From: Gaeumannomyces sp. JS-464 | Taxonomy: Eukaryota; Ascomycota; Sordariomycetes; Magnaporthales; Magnaporthaceae | Direction: 5' to 3' | Assembly (NCBI GenBank): GCA_002197995.1 | Contig: NGZR01000005.1 | Span: 4,650,001-4,714,000, forward strand | DNA length: 64,000 nt | Shown: positions 37,128 to 48,404 of the stretch, piece after piece | Layout of the letters: every line of letters starts with the position of its first letter | How positions within the stretch are numbered: position 1 is the stretch's first letter | Position numbers and translations under genes: made by a program | Notes under the pieces: generated by a model | What the model was told of the DNA's origin: nothing | The model's database searches: none | The model's input: only the letters and a program-made list of their open reading frames with translations

Positions 37128-37603
37128 TGTTATAATTAAAAGTTTGCTTTTAAATTAAAGCATTTCGGGGGTAAGGAGGATAATATCGCTGGTGTTAGTA
37201 AATAAAGGAATACGTAATTTAAAAAAATAATTTAATTGCTTGCCTTAGGGAATGCTTAAAAGTTAACTTAAGTTAATTAATACCGAAACTTTAATTAAAA
37301 GATATTTAAAATAAAAAGGAAATCCATTTTTTATATACACGTTGTTTTATCCTAGCAGTTTTTTAAATTTGTCGTTTTGTTTTCGGTTATTACAAATTTA
37401 CAAATCCAATTTGGATTTATCGCTTTATTTTTAACTGTTACAAATTTACAAATCCAGCTTGGATTTGTCGCTTTATTTTTGGCTGCCATAAATTTATAAA
37501 TCCAATTTGGGCCACGTAATTTTACGTGTTTTAATGCGGGGTAGGGGCACCATTTAGGGCTTTCCCGTCCTGTTGTTTTAGGGCTTGTATGCTGGTCGTA
37601 ATA
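37128..37603 (-). repeat. Gypsy-2 copy C 5' LTR (long-unit subtype)
   Basis: TGTTATAATT to CTGGTCGTAATA, 476 bp, with three 48-bp tandem units around 37370-37505. It is the full-length counterpart of the deleted 3' LTR. Confidence 0.9.
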
Positions 37604-38010
37604 GTAACGCCCGGTATTTCCAACCGTTTTGGTAGTAATATTACCGCGGTTTTTAACCCTATCGGTATTATCGATTTTTTTATTATCCTTTTCGTTTTTA
37701 TTTTGCAAAACGGAAAGGAAATATTTACGCTTTTTAGCGTAAATGTCGTTATTTGGTTAGTTTTTAATATTTAAACCGTTTAGCGCTTTATCTGGCTGTA
37801 AAACCAGCATTACGTGTAGGTATAGCCTTTTAATTTGCAATAAGTGCAAATTTTAGGCTTTATAACGGCCGGGATATCGTTGTTTTGCCGGCTAATTCGG
37901 GGTTGTTTTAATATCGTTGTTATTTTTAATATCGATAGTAATTTTCGACGGCATTTTAACGGTAGTAACGGTAGGTATTATTGTAAAACGTTAGGAAAAA
38001 AGTAGTAAGT
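37604..38010 (-). pseudogene. LTR-retrotransposon Gag fragment with zinc knuckle
   Basis: The minus strand contains KPKICTYCKLKGYTYT, followed by a stop and Cys near 37815-37870. This is Cx2Cx4Hx4C with the His now Tyr. A Lys/Asn-rich stretch follows (KNEKDNKKIDNTDRVKNRG). It is unlike the Gypsy-1, Gypsy-2 and Gypsy-3 gag pieces, and the knuckle style recalls Copia-type Gag. It is cut by the LTR of copy C at 37603. Confidence 0.5.
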
Positions 38011-38110
38011 AATAGGTATAAGCAGTAGGTATAAGTAATAAAGTGATTTTGTTATTAGTAAAACCGAAAAAATTGCAAAGGAAATAGCGAAAGGAAAGGT
38101 TAAATTTATA

Positions 38111-38412
38111 AAAATAATAAAGTTTTTAGCAGTTTTTTTTTGCTTATTATTACAAAAAAAGTATTAATAATACGAATATTTAATATATTATTAATAAAAT
38201 GCATCGATTTGTAATAAATGTAGGTAAATTTGTATTAATAATACAAAAATTTTAGCAGTTTTTAGCAGTTTTTTTTACTTATTAATACAAAAAAATAAAT
38301 TAATAATACGAATATTTATTATATTACTAATAAAATGCATCGATTTGTAATAAATTTACGTAAATTTATATTAATAATACGAAAATTTTAGCAGTTTTTA
38401 ACAGTTTTTATG
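38111..38412. repeat. 136-bp tandem repeat, two units and a partial third
   Basis: Units start at about 38124, 38260 and 38396 with TTTTAGCAG (TTTTAACAG in the third). Each carries AATGCATCGATTTGTAATAA. Very AT-rich and non-coding. Nothing else is seen between 38010 and 38461. Confidence 0.85.
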
Positions 38413-38591
38413 TGATTTTTTTTTTAATTTTACGCGGTATTTTACGTTATAAATGCATTTTAATTTGCAAATAATTAATTAAAAAAAAAAAGCTGCTGCG
38501 ACCTTAAAAACGCGTAGCCGGTTAGCCTTTCCAAATAATCCAATTCTAACGCCAAAATCGAACCCCTCGCAACCGACTCGACCCCGGATCG

Positions 38592-40240
38592 ATGCCGCAT
38601 CGTGCGCGCGCCGACGGCGCGGGCCAAAAATCGATGGCGATCGATTTTAGGCTCGCGGCCAGTCGGCACGCCACGACGGTAAATCCTCCTAACGCGTTTT
38701 CGAACACGCGGGGAAGTAGCGACACCGATACGAAACCGCGCGCAACCGCTAAAATAAAAGAGAAAAAGAAATTATCGATAAGTTAAAGCCTTTTGTAATT
38801 AATGGAAAGTTGCTAAAAGTTTTGCAATTGGTGTCGGAGTTAACGAAGCGAAAAATCGACGCGAAAGCGGCTCGCTAGCGCGAAACCGCCGCAAAAGGAC
38901 TAGTAATTAACGACACGCTGCAAAAGCTTAAAGCAGAAATATTCGAGGAAGTTAAAAAAGCATTGGCTAATATTAAAAAGTCCTATGCTATTGCATTGGT
39001 TACGGGCTTGCCGGCCCGAATGCCGGGCGGAACCGAATCGATTTAACCACGCTAATAATACCCGAATACGGCGTAACCCCTACCCCGATTTATACCGTCG
39101 AAAATCGAACGAAAAATTGTCGTAAACGTAAAAAAACCTTTAAAAGCAATTAAAAAGCGATTAATAATAAACATTTTATAAACGTTAAATAATTAATTAA
39201 GCACGATAATACGGGTAACGAAACGATTCCGGAGCGGAAACGTAGTAGTATATTTTTAAACAAACGTAAAGGAATATAAAAAAAAAAAAACGATTAAGTA
39301 AAAAAAGTATTCGGCGATTAAGCAACGATCCGGGTGCGGATATACGACGTGGTAATTCGAGGTTTTAAATAGGAAGCACTTCCAAAAAACCTAAACGCAT
39401 TTATTAAAAGTTTAAACGTTAAAAACCGAAACGCAAAAATTAAATCCATATACGTATGGCCGGCCCGGACTTTTTACGAATATGCTATGGTATTAGCCCG
39501 TATCGAAACGGTAACGGCAGTGGATTAAACATGCGAACGAGGACTCGTAATAAAAGCAATAATTTATAATTGCGAGCCGTTTATATTAAACGCTAAAGCC
39601 AATTAATGTTATAATTGCTTTAAATGGGGATATCGTTAAAAGTTTTGCATTAAACCGAACCGGTGCCCGCATTACGGAAAACCGAAATATTAAAAAGGAA
39701 AATACTAATGCGACGCTTACTATTAATATTAAAAGGCCATATTTAAATGCATAAATTGTAATAAACCGTACCCGGCCTTTTATTAAAAATGCGAAATAGC
39801 ATAACGCGTTATAAAAAAAGCAAAAAAAGTATATTAAAACCGACCGAATAGGTTTATGCTAAAAAGCGCAGCTTATAAACCAATAAAAAACGTTATTTTC
39901 CCCATTTTCAAGCCCGCTAACCTTTCGAAACCGGAAGGTTAACGAGCCCTAATAAAAAACGAAAAAATAATTTAAATTCGGATAATAACTTACCGACCCG
40001 GACTTTAAAACGCTAACCAGTCGGCAAACCCCGCAAAGATTTACAGTTACTTAAAAGCCGAACCGATATACGGCCGCCTTTTTTACTTATAACACATTTC
40101 GCTTTTAAAACGAGCTTCCCGCTAGCTAAACCCCCCGTTATTACAAACGAGCAAATACGCGAGGAAGCCGAAAGGATAACGGCCTCGACAAACCCCCCCC
40201 GCCTTCCCCCTTCCTCCGAACCGCTACCGATAATAAATAG
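38592..40240 (+). pseudogene. LINE ORF1 (Gag-like, three zinc knuckles)
   Basis: ATG at 38592 opens 64 stop-free codons (MPHRARADGAGQKSMAIDFR onwards). RIP stops then appear, but the frame can be followed (KLKAEIFEEVKKALANIKKS, then ALVTGLPARMPGG near 38990). Three knuckles at about 39605-39800 read as degraded CYNCFKWGY, RCPHYGKPKY and KCINCNKPYPAFY, with His and Cys partly changed to Tyr. Family role: RNA-binding protein of the LINE particle. The 5' part is clearly less mutated than the rest. Confidence 0.85.
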
Positions 40241-40249
40241 CATTAGCCC

Positions 40250-43200
40250 GTGGAACGCATTAAAAAGCCCAAAAAAACCCGTATAGTAATTTCGATATTA
40301 TATTAAAATATAAAAAAAGGAAACGGAAAGGGAAATATCCCGTTGTTTAGCAGGAAAAAAATACGATATAATAGCTATATAAAAGCTGGAGCTAGACCGA
40401 TATAAAAACCTAAAAAAACCAGTAAAATGCAAATATAAAGTGGTTTACCACCAAGCCGACAACCGTTTAAACGCAATATTATACGTTTATTAACGGTTAA
40501 ACCCCGTATTATGGAAAAGCCGAAGCGAATACAATTAGGCAGTAGTAATATTGCAAACCCTATTAGGAGAAATCGATATTTATTCGATATATTCGCCGGA
40601 TTTAAAAGCATTAGGAAAATGGCATACGTTATTAATAAAAATTAAAGCATAACCGCTATAATATTACGCCGTATTTTTGAGGGATTTTAACATGCATTAT
40701 TTTATATAAAACGTTTATAATAAACGAAACGAAAAAGCAAACGTATTATTATCGCTAACGTACTGGTGGAAATTCGAATTTGCAATATTTACGGAAAGGT
40801 AACGAAAAAAAGATTTAGCGAACGAAAAAGCATAATCGATTATGCATAAATATCCAACGCGTTAGCCGTAAAATACGAAGGTAAAAACGACGAAATAAAA
40901 GGATCGGATTATTACTTTTAAATAATTTTAATTAATACCGAAGCGAAGCCGTTCCGGCAAAAAACCGCCGAAAAATAAATGTAAAAAAAAGTAAATACTA
41001 ATATAAAAAACGACCAAAAAAGGGCATTGCAATTAGCTATATAACATATCGAAATTAAAAATATGGAAATACCAGAAAATATCGATAATTAAATAAACAT
41101 ATTAATAAGCTAATTAATTTTAATCGCTAACGAGCTAATATTAAAAGGAAAACATTAACCAGTTTTAAGCTAGCATTATATTTGAATTTAAAATTTACTA
41201 AACTCGTTTAAAAAAACGAGGAAATGCCGGCGTGCATATACGAAATTAAAAATATAAAATAGTTATAACGAATTAAAAGCAGCGGATAAAGCTTTTATAA
41301 AGGAAAAAAAAAAAGGCGGTTAACGCGTATTGGAAAAAGTTTATTAAAAAGGTATTAAAAATAAAAATAAAAAAGCTACTTTTTGGAACGTAAAACGGTA
41401 AGCGAAATTGCGCAGTTATAAAAAACGAGATTTAACCAAAACTACCGGATTTGCACCGATTAAAAAACGGCAATTAGGAACTAGCTAACACCTACGTAAA
41501 TAAAGCAATAACTTTAACGGCCAAGTTTTACTTTAACCCGGAAGCGGATTTAACCGATATTACAAATATTACGTTTAATAACGATACGTTTTATTACGCG
41601 TTTTTAATAAAACATATAGTAAACCCGAAAGGCGGCGACGTATTAACGGCTTTAAAAAAAAACGCAAAATTTAAAAAGCCTCGGGAGCGGATAACTTATT
41701 AAACGAACTTTTAAAGGTATGCGGCGAACTTTATTAAAAAGCTATATTTAAAATAGCTAACGCTAATTTCGACCTCGAATATTTTCCGAAACGCTTTCGA
41801 AACGCATTTACAATAATATTGCCAAAACCAGGTAAAAATATAAAAGATAGGAAAATAGCGGGAAGATAAAAACCGATTGCATTTTTTTCGTTTATTTTTA
41901 AAATTATAAAAGTTATAATAGGAAAACGGATCGCTAACGAAACGGAAAAAAAGGGATTTTACCGGAAGGATAAATGGGTAATAAAAAAAACGTAACACCG
42001 AATTCGCTATTAAACAAATGATAAATATAATAATAACGGCGTAAAATTACGGCGCTATAATTTCGTTATTACAATTCGACCTATTAAGGGCATTCGATAA
42101 TATTAACCATATTAAATTGCTTAATATAATGCAAAAGGAAAGATTTTTATTAAAAATAGTTAAATGGATTAAAAGCTGGCTTATAAAAAACGGCCCGGTT
42201 CCGGTTCGACGGAAATACGTTAGCGCTAATACTAATAATTGCAAAAGTTCCGCAAAAATTACTACTATTACTTATATTATTTATCCTTTATATCGCGTTA
42301 TTATACGATAAATTGGAAAAAATCCCAAGGATAACGGTAGTTAATTTCGCCGATAATATTAACCTTTTAGCAATAAAAGGCATTATAGCGAAAACGGCAC
42401 GATTATTGGAAAAAGCTTAAAACGTATGCTAAACGTGGGTAAAAATAATAGGAATAACATTTAACGCATTAAAAATCGAGCTGCTGCATTTTACTAAAGC
42501 TTTAAATTAAACCCGGGTTTGTACCGGAGCTATTTACGTATAACCATCGCTAGCGGCGAGATTTTTCGGAATTTGGCTAAATTATAAATTAAACTTTAAA
42601 ATTTATATTAAATAAGCGAAAAATAAATAAGAAAAATAATAACTAGCAATAATAAAACTCGCAGCGGTAACGTAAAAAAGCAGCCTCGCTAAAGCGAAAC
42701 AATTATACGTAGTAATATGCAAAAGCGTAATGGTATATAAACCGTAATATACCATTTTTTAATCGAACCACGGGGCCGGCCTCGAAACGCGGCCAAAAAG
42801 TTAGCGAAAAAATAGCGAGCATATTTTAAAATGGTAACCGGAGCATATAAAGCAACGTTATTAACCCATTTAAAAATAAAAACCTACGTGCTACTTTTAA
42901 ATTTGTATTTAAACGAAAGGGTAATTAATATAAAAAATAAATGGCTGGAAATTGGAATAATATAGCGGATTAACGAAGCGATAATAAAAGTAGCGAGCCG
43001 ATTTAAAAGGTTAAAATATCGGGAACGGAGCAAAAAACTATACTTTTAAAACGGCCAAATAAAAAAGGGATAAGCGGAACGTTAAAACCGATTTAAAATA
43101 ACCCGAAACCGAAACGCAAATTAATCCCTCGCGAAAACGAAAAAAAGTTTAAATATAAATACGTAAAACGTTGGAATTTTAACGTAATAATAAGTGGAAA

Positions 43201-43700
43201 TTAAAAATTGCTAATTTAACGAAAGCGGTAAAAAACGAACCGGTATAAACCGCGTATTTAATAAATAACCTTTTATTTACGAAGGAAATGGTTAAATATT
43301 ACGAAGGAATGTTAAAAACATACAATTTAATAGCAATCCAAATTAAAACGGAAAAATTTGGTTTAAATGCTTTTTTATTTAATAAAAACGTGTTTAATGC
43401 GATAACGCCGCTATACGAATGCGGTAACGGATAAAGGGAAATAATATAGCACGTGCTAATTTAATGCACTCGTTAAAAAAAATAGCGAGATAATACCGGG
43501 ATAATATAAACGGATAACCAAAAGTATATTTCGAATTATGGGAAATAAAAACATATTATTTAAAAAAGCAATACATATAATATTTAAAATTAAAAAATTA
43601 ATAAATTTTAAAACAGCGAAAAAGGTAAAAAAAACGCGTAAAAAAAAAGGAAAAAAAAAAACGTTATTAATTAAAAAAAAACCGAATTATAAATAATTAT
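40250..43700 (+). pseudogene. LINE ORF2 (endonuclease, reverse transcriptase, CCHC tail)
   Basis: The endonuclease starts near 40340 (KKYDIIAIQEPGA), with IYSIYSPDLKALGKWH near 40575 and the GDFN.HH..W box near 40677-40710 as RDFNMHYFI. RT begins near 41780 (FRNAFTIILPKPGKNIKDR). The GVPQGSPLSPILF box near 42240-42290 reads KVPQKLLLLLILFILYIAL. The catalytic FADD box at 42343-42375 reads FADNINLLAIKG. The post-RT AGAYKAT/PPL.LYLNERV segment and tail follow to about 43700. All frames are broken by RIP. Role: target-primed reverse transcription. Confidence 0.91.
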
Positions 43701-45756
43701 AAACGCTAAACGAAAATACTTTATTAAAAAACGAAAGGAAAAAAAAGTAAACCGACGTTAATATTTTATATACGAGCCGTAACCGAAAAAAAACCGATTA
43801 AATTAATTATTTTTATTTTTACCCATTTTTTTCGATATTTCGTTAATAATATTTTCCCGATATTTAGCTAAAATCTAACCGAAAGTAAAATTAAAAGGAT
43901 TTTATATAAAAAACATTTAATAAATATAAAAAGGTTAGCGGACCGGAAAAAATAGCGATATAAAAGGAAATATCGATAAACCCGTATTTTACCCGTTTTA
44001 AAACTAACGCTTTTATTCGAATGCGGTTAAACAAATCCCACGCATTGATAATTTTAAAAGCTTAACCCGATATAGCTTACGCCAAAGGCATTATATTGCC
44101 GAAAAGGGAAGCGAACGAAACCCGAGCTATTAAATGCAGTTATAATAGCAAAAGCGCTTTTTAAATTAAAAAAAACGAGCGCGAAAACCTAGCATTAAAA
44201 AAAACGCTAAACCGCTTCCCGATATCCTTCGCAAATCGAACGTAGCCGGTATAACGTATTTTAAAATGGTATAACGAAATTGGAAAAAAGCATTAGTAAT
44301 AAAGCATATAACACCGAAATAAAACCGTTATAAATTTTAGTGATAAGCGACTTCCGTTAAAATATCCTTTAAATCGGCAGCAATTTTAAAAAAAATTAAA
44401 TATAACGCTAATAAATACGAAAACGCTATAAATTTAATTTTTAATACTAGCGGGAAACTACTAAAGCGAAACTAATAATTAGTAATAAAAAAAAGCAATA
44501 AAAAAAGGAAAAAAAATAACAAACTTAAACGTAAACACCGCGCGAAAAGGCGCATTTATATAAATTAAAACGCGAAAATTAAAAATATAAATTAATAAAC
44601 CGAAACCGAGTAAAAAAAAAGGCGAAGCAAATAAAAAATATATAAGCTTTATAATAGCATTCCGAACGGCGCCGGCATTATTAATGCCGTTAGCGAAACG
44701 CTAAATGCAATTAATACAAATTTTATAAGCAAAGCTTAAAAAGTTAGCAAAGCGGGATAAAAAAAGGAACGATACGGGAGATATATATTATCGAATCGTA
44801 AAAAATGTAACCCGGAAAAATAGCAATCGCCGTTTTGTACTTTTTTTAAATGGTATAAACAGTAACTAAAAGAAAAAAGAAAAAAAATTAGCAAAAAAAC
44901 AAAAACGAAACGGTGCAAAATCGCATTTACAATTTTAACGCGGGGGTTCGGAATAACGCCGGTTTCGAAATCGTCGTTATCGTTAAAGCTGGAAAATGGG
45001 TGCTCGTTGCGATCGTTACGAAAAGGAGCAAACGCAAGGCCGCCACCACTACCGCTACCGCTATAGCCGCCGCGCGCATTACCGCGCGCGCCGCCGCGAG
45101 GAAAACGGGGAGTTTTTGTTTTTAAAAGTTATAATGCAGGAAAATAGGAGCCGGAAAGGGAACGAAGCACGGAAAGGCAAATGTAAAAGCGCGGGCGGGA
45201 AAATGCGCGAAAATTAAAAGCAAAAGTGGGAAAAAAGGATTAAAAGTTGTAATAAAAAAAAAGATTAAAAAAAAGCGAAAAAAAAAGGCAAAAACCTTTA
45301 AAAAGCAAAAGGGGAAAAAACGGTGGAAACCCGTACCCGAAAAGAAATAAAAGCATAACCGGAAGGCACGATATAAACAAGGTAAAAGCAATATAATTAC
45401 GAAAACGGCGAACTAATAAAAAGGTCGAATGCGCGCTATAAGCGAGGAAACAATCCGCAACCGGAGCGTTACTTCCGAAAGCGAATAATATAATTACGTC
45501 GAATTACCCGACGTTAACCACGACCCCGAACCTTACGGAGCAGCCACGCGACCAAACATTAAAGCGGGACCGGGAAACTTCGAACGCGGATAACTAAACC
45601 ACCGTAATTAACCGAACTATACCACTATTACTAATATTACTATAAAAAAAAAAAAACCCGCACCGAAGCGCTACTTAAGCGCAATATGCATTCCTTACAG
45701 TTTTTCTTTTGCGTATTTTCCTATTGTTTACTATTAATTATAAGGACGCTTTCGCG
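43701..45756 (+). other. LINE 3' segment with GC-rich, doubly open block (44913-45125)
   Basis: Same segment as 19136-21202. The GC-rich block again stays open on both strands. Plus gives KAATTTATAIAAARITARAA. Minus gives TPRFPRGGARGNARGGYSGS, then NDNDDF. Neither frame contains a known domain. Agreement between two copies shows that the block is part of the LINE but does not settle its coding strand. Confidence 0.5.
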
Positions 45757-45918
45757 ATGGAACTTTTAAAAGCAATCGCAGGAATTAAGCAAACGGCATT
45801 ACTATTTAATATAGCAAAAACCGTATACGAAAAGCAGATATGGTTTTTACTTTTAAACCACCGAGCCGGATGCGGACCGCACCCGGAAACGAGTTTAAAG
45901 GTTTTTACATGTATATAA
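45757..45918 (+). CDS. Small 53-codon ORF at LINE 3' end
   Basis: Counterpart of 21203-21364: starts MELLKAIAGIKQTALLFNI, ends KVFTCI, same length and frame, no stops. An in-frame ATG at 45709 would add 16 codons, but the shared start in both copies is the internal one. No known domain is recognised. Confidence 0.4.
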   Translation: MELLKAIAGIKQTALLFNIAKTVYEKQIWFLLLNHRAGCGPHPETSLKVFTCI

Positions 45919-45985
45919 AAACAGCAAAAGCACCGAGGTTTTTACAAATATAACGGCAGTATAACTAATAATTTGCAAATAATTA

Positions 45986-46221
45986 TTTTAAATTAATTAA
46001 TTCGCTTATTAATTTTAATGAATATTAATAATACATTTTAAAATTTTAGCTGCAAATATAAATAAACGTTAAACCTTCGAGTTAACCGGCATTTCTTTTC
46101 GCTTTTTTTCTAACCTATTAAGCATTACACTTACGCATTTTACTATTACCTACCTTTTACGTTAAATTCTTTACTTTTAACCTTTTTTATCGCCTTTTTT
46201 ATTATCTTTTCCTTTTATTTA
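45986..46221. other. AT-rich leader before hAT relic
   Basis: No gene is seen between the LINE target duplication and the hAT ATG. I could not find a convincing terminal inverted repeat or an 8-bp duplication here. Confidence 0.5.
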
Positions 46222-48190
46222 ATGGATAATATTACGGTATTAACAAACAGCTTTACTTTTGATAATAATTCGAAATATATTACTACTAATAACAATTTTA
46301 ATAGCAATTCCGGTAATAATTCCGATAATAATTCCGATAATAATTCCGGTAATAATTCCGGTAATAATTCCGGTAATAATGCTGGTAATAATTCCGGTAA
46401 TAATGCTGGTAATAATTCCTGTAATAATGCTGGTAATAATTCCGGTAATAATATAAATTATAAAAACTCCCCTTATAACCAACCCAATTATACGTTACCG
46501 TTAAACGAAAATGAAAAAAGTTATATTTTTCAAAATAATTTATTTACCCGAACGCTTTTACCTATTAATATAAATAAAAAAACGGGAATTTATTATACAA
46601 TGCACTACATGCAAATATAAAAATATCGAAACAATTAACGGGTTTTTATTATTAAATTACGCCCGGCATTATAAAAGAATACACCCTAATATTGCATATA
46701 ATAAAGCTAGTGAAAAAACTAAGCCAAAAACAAATATACCTTAAAACCCTATAATATCGTCGTTTTTATCAATTAACTTAACGGATAATCGAAAACGCCA
46801 ACGGCAAAATACGATTTTAACGGATTTTAACGACGCGGACGGGTATAATAAAATATTATGGTTTATTATCGATAATAATTTATCGTTTAATATAGTGGAA
46901 TCGAATTCGTTTACCGATTTACTTAATTATTATAATAGGATTTCACCTATTATTAATATTAAAAAGTTAAAAATTATATTAAATAACACTTATAACGAAT
47001 ATTTTTCGTTATTTAACGATAAAATGCGATTGCATATCGAAAACAACGGCAAATTTAAAATAACTTTCGATATATGGACTTTTAAAATAACCGGAACCCA
47101 ATATTTCGGTATTATCGTTATATTTATAAGCTTTAATTGGAAATTAAATTATAAATTAATTAAATTTAAAGAAATCGGTAATATACGCTATACCGGTGAA
47201 ATTTATATTTAAAATTCAATAATATTATTAAAAATATCCTTTTATTAATAATAATACGATTTTATCAATTACGCGGGATAATGCTGGTAATAAGGATACT
47301 TTTATAAGTTATTATAACGAAAATATTATTAGCAGTTTTTACGATATTCGCTGTACAGCTCATATATTAAATTTAGTTGCTAAAATATATTACGCGATTT
47401 TTTAAATAATAACAATAATAACGATAATAATAATATTACTGCAAAGGTTCGTAAAATTATTACGATTTTAAAATATAATAACGAACTAAAAAAGCTTTTA
47501 ATCAAAGGGATTAATAAATATAAAAACGAGGGTAAATTAAAAAGGGATTTTAAATTAACCAAAATCCCTATGGATAATAATACCCGTTAGAATTCCACAG
47601 ATTTAATGCTTAAAACCTTTTATAAATTAAAATACCTTTTAATATACGTTCGTAAAAATACCGGTAATAACGATTATAAAAATGTAATATTAACGGAAGC
47701 CGAATTTAATATTATAAATAATTTAATTCTTATATTTGAAATATTTGTTAAACTTACAATTAAATTGCAAAGGCAAATATATACCACTTTAAATATTACT
47801 TTTTTATATATATACCGGATTTATAAAAAATTACGCAATTTAATATCCGTTTTTAAGCAAAAAAGCCGATTAAATCGTAATAATAAATTATTACAACGCT
47901 TTATAATTGCTATTAAATCGGGAAAAAAAATTGGATAAATATTTTCCAAAAAACCCAACTAGTAATATATTTAAAAATATCGGCCATATTTACTATCGAT
48001 TATTTTAAATCCCCGATATAAATTATCGCATTTCGAAGCTAACGAACTACTTTATTTTTATCCTAATATTAAAAACGATGCAAAAGCTGTAATAAAATAC
48101 GAATATATAAAGCTAAAAAATGAAATAAACCCAGTTGCTATTAATATAACCGATTCGTTCGACGAATTAAATACTAGTTTTTACTAGGAA
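46222..48190 (+). pseudogene. hAT-superfamily transposase
   Basis: ATG at 46222, then an Asn/Ser/Gly repeat domain. A BED-type zinc finger (CTTCKYKNI with ARHYKRIHPNI, Cys/Cys/His/His) lies near 46601-46690, in the next frame. Then come ITFDIWT near 47064 (catalytic region), IRCTAHILNL near 47345, a degraded RWNSTDLML near 47585 and ILNPRYKLSHFEA near 48000 (family LDPRYK). Order and spacing are those of hAT transposases of about 650 residues. The C-terminal dimerisation domain is not readable and the end near 48190 is approximate. It is less RIP-damaged than its neighbours: long open pieces remain at 46222-46620, 46895-47212 and 47606-47938. Confidence 0.85.
46310..46453 (+). repeat. 12-bp minisatellite in hAT ORF
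   Basis: Twelve units of the type CCGGTAATAATT encode NNSG/NNAG/NNSD tetrapeptides. The length in codons is preserved, so it does not break the frame. Open frames in the other four readings here are shadows of the repeat. Confidence 0.92.
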
Positions 48191-48404
48191 ACTAATAATA
48201 AAAACTGTATAATTCCGTGCTTTAAACACGGAAATAACAGCTTAAAGGTTACTTTTAAACCAACTCGTGTATATTAAAAACCACACAACCTTTCCCATAG
48301 CCTTTTTTTTTCTCCTTATTTTAAAATAACATTACTTTAACCTTTACTAGCGACCACCTAATAGCTAGGTCTATTACATTTTTAAAAAGATATTTTTTAC
48401 CCAA
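48191..48404. other. Spacer with a perfect 7-bp hairpin
   Basis: TTCCGTG at 48213-48219 and CACGGAA at 48227-48233 form a perfect stem around a 7-nt loop. No gene is seen. It lies between the hAT relic and the Gypsy-3 gag fragment and may include leader sequence of the latter. Confidence 0.4.

Larger units (their letters stand above)
30521..37603 (-). mobile_element. Gypsy-2 copy C, full length apart from a deleted 3' LTR
   Basis: Minus strand: deleted 3' LTR (30521-30675), 3' segment with antisense ORF and two tRNA-like relics, pol, gag, and an intact 476-bp 5' LTR. The flanks AGGTG and GTAAC do not form a target duplication, so at least one end is rearranged. Confidence 0.88.
38478..45969 (+). 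mobile_element. Full-length Tad1-like LINE (7.5 kb)
   Basis: Flanked by the perfect 16-bp target duplication AATTTGCAAATAATTA at 38462-38477 and 45970-45985. It has ORF1 with three CCHC knuckles, then ORF2 with AP endonuclease, RT and a CCHC-like tail, then a 2.2-kb 3' segment. Gene order and motifs fit the fungal Tad1 clade. Only about 110 nt lie 5' of the first ATG, so the 5' end is probably complete. Confidence 0.93.

Noticed and set aside
37352..37708. 118-codon minus-strand ORF
   Set aside because: Half of it is the 48-bp LTR repeat read through, the rest is the Gag relic. It crosses an element boundary and is not one gene.
38475..38669. Minus-strand ORF at the LINE 5' end
   Set aside because: It is opposite the ORF1 start, which has homology in LINE F and continues into knuckle-bearing ORF1.
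46240..46482. Additional ORFs on both strands over the Asn/Ser/Gly repeat
   Set aside because: A 12-bp repeat stays in phase, so it leaves several frames open by itself. Only the frame joined to the hAT domains has support.
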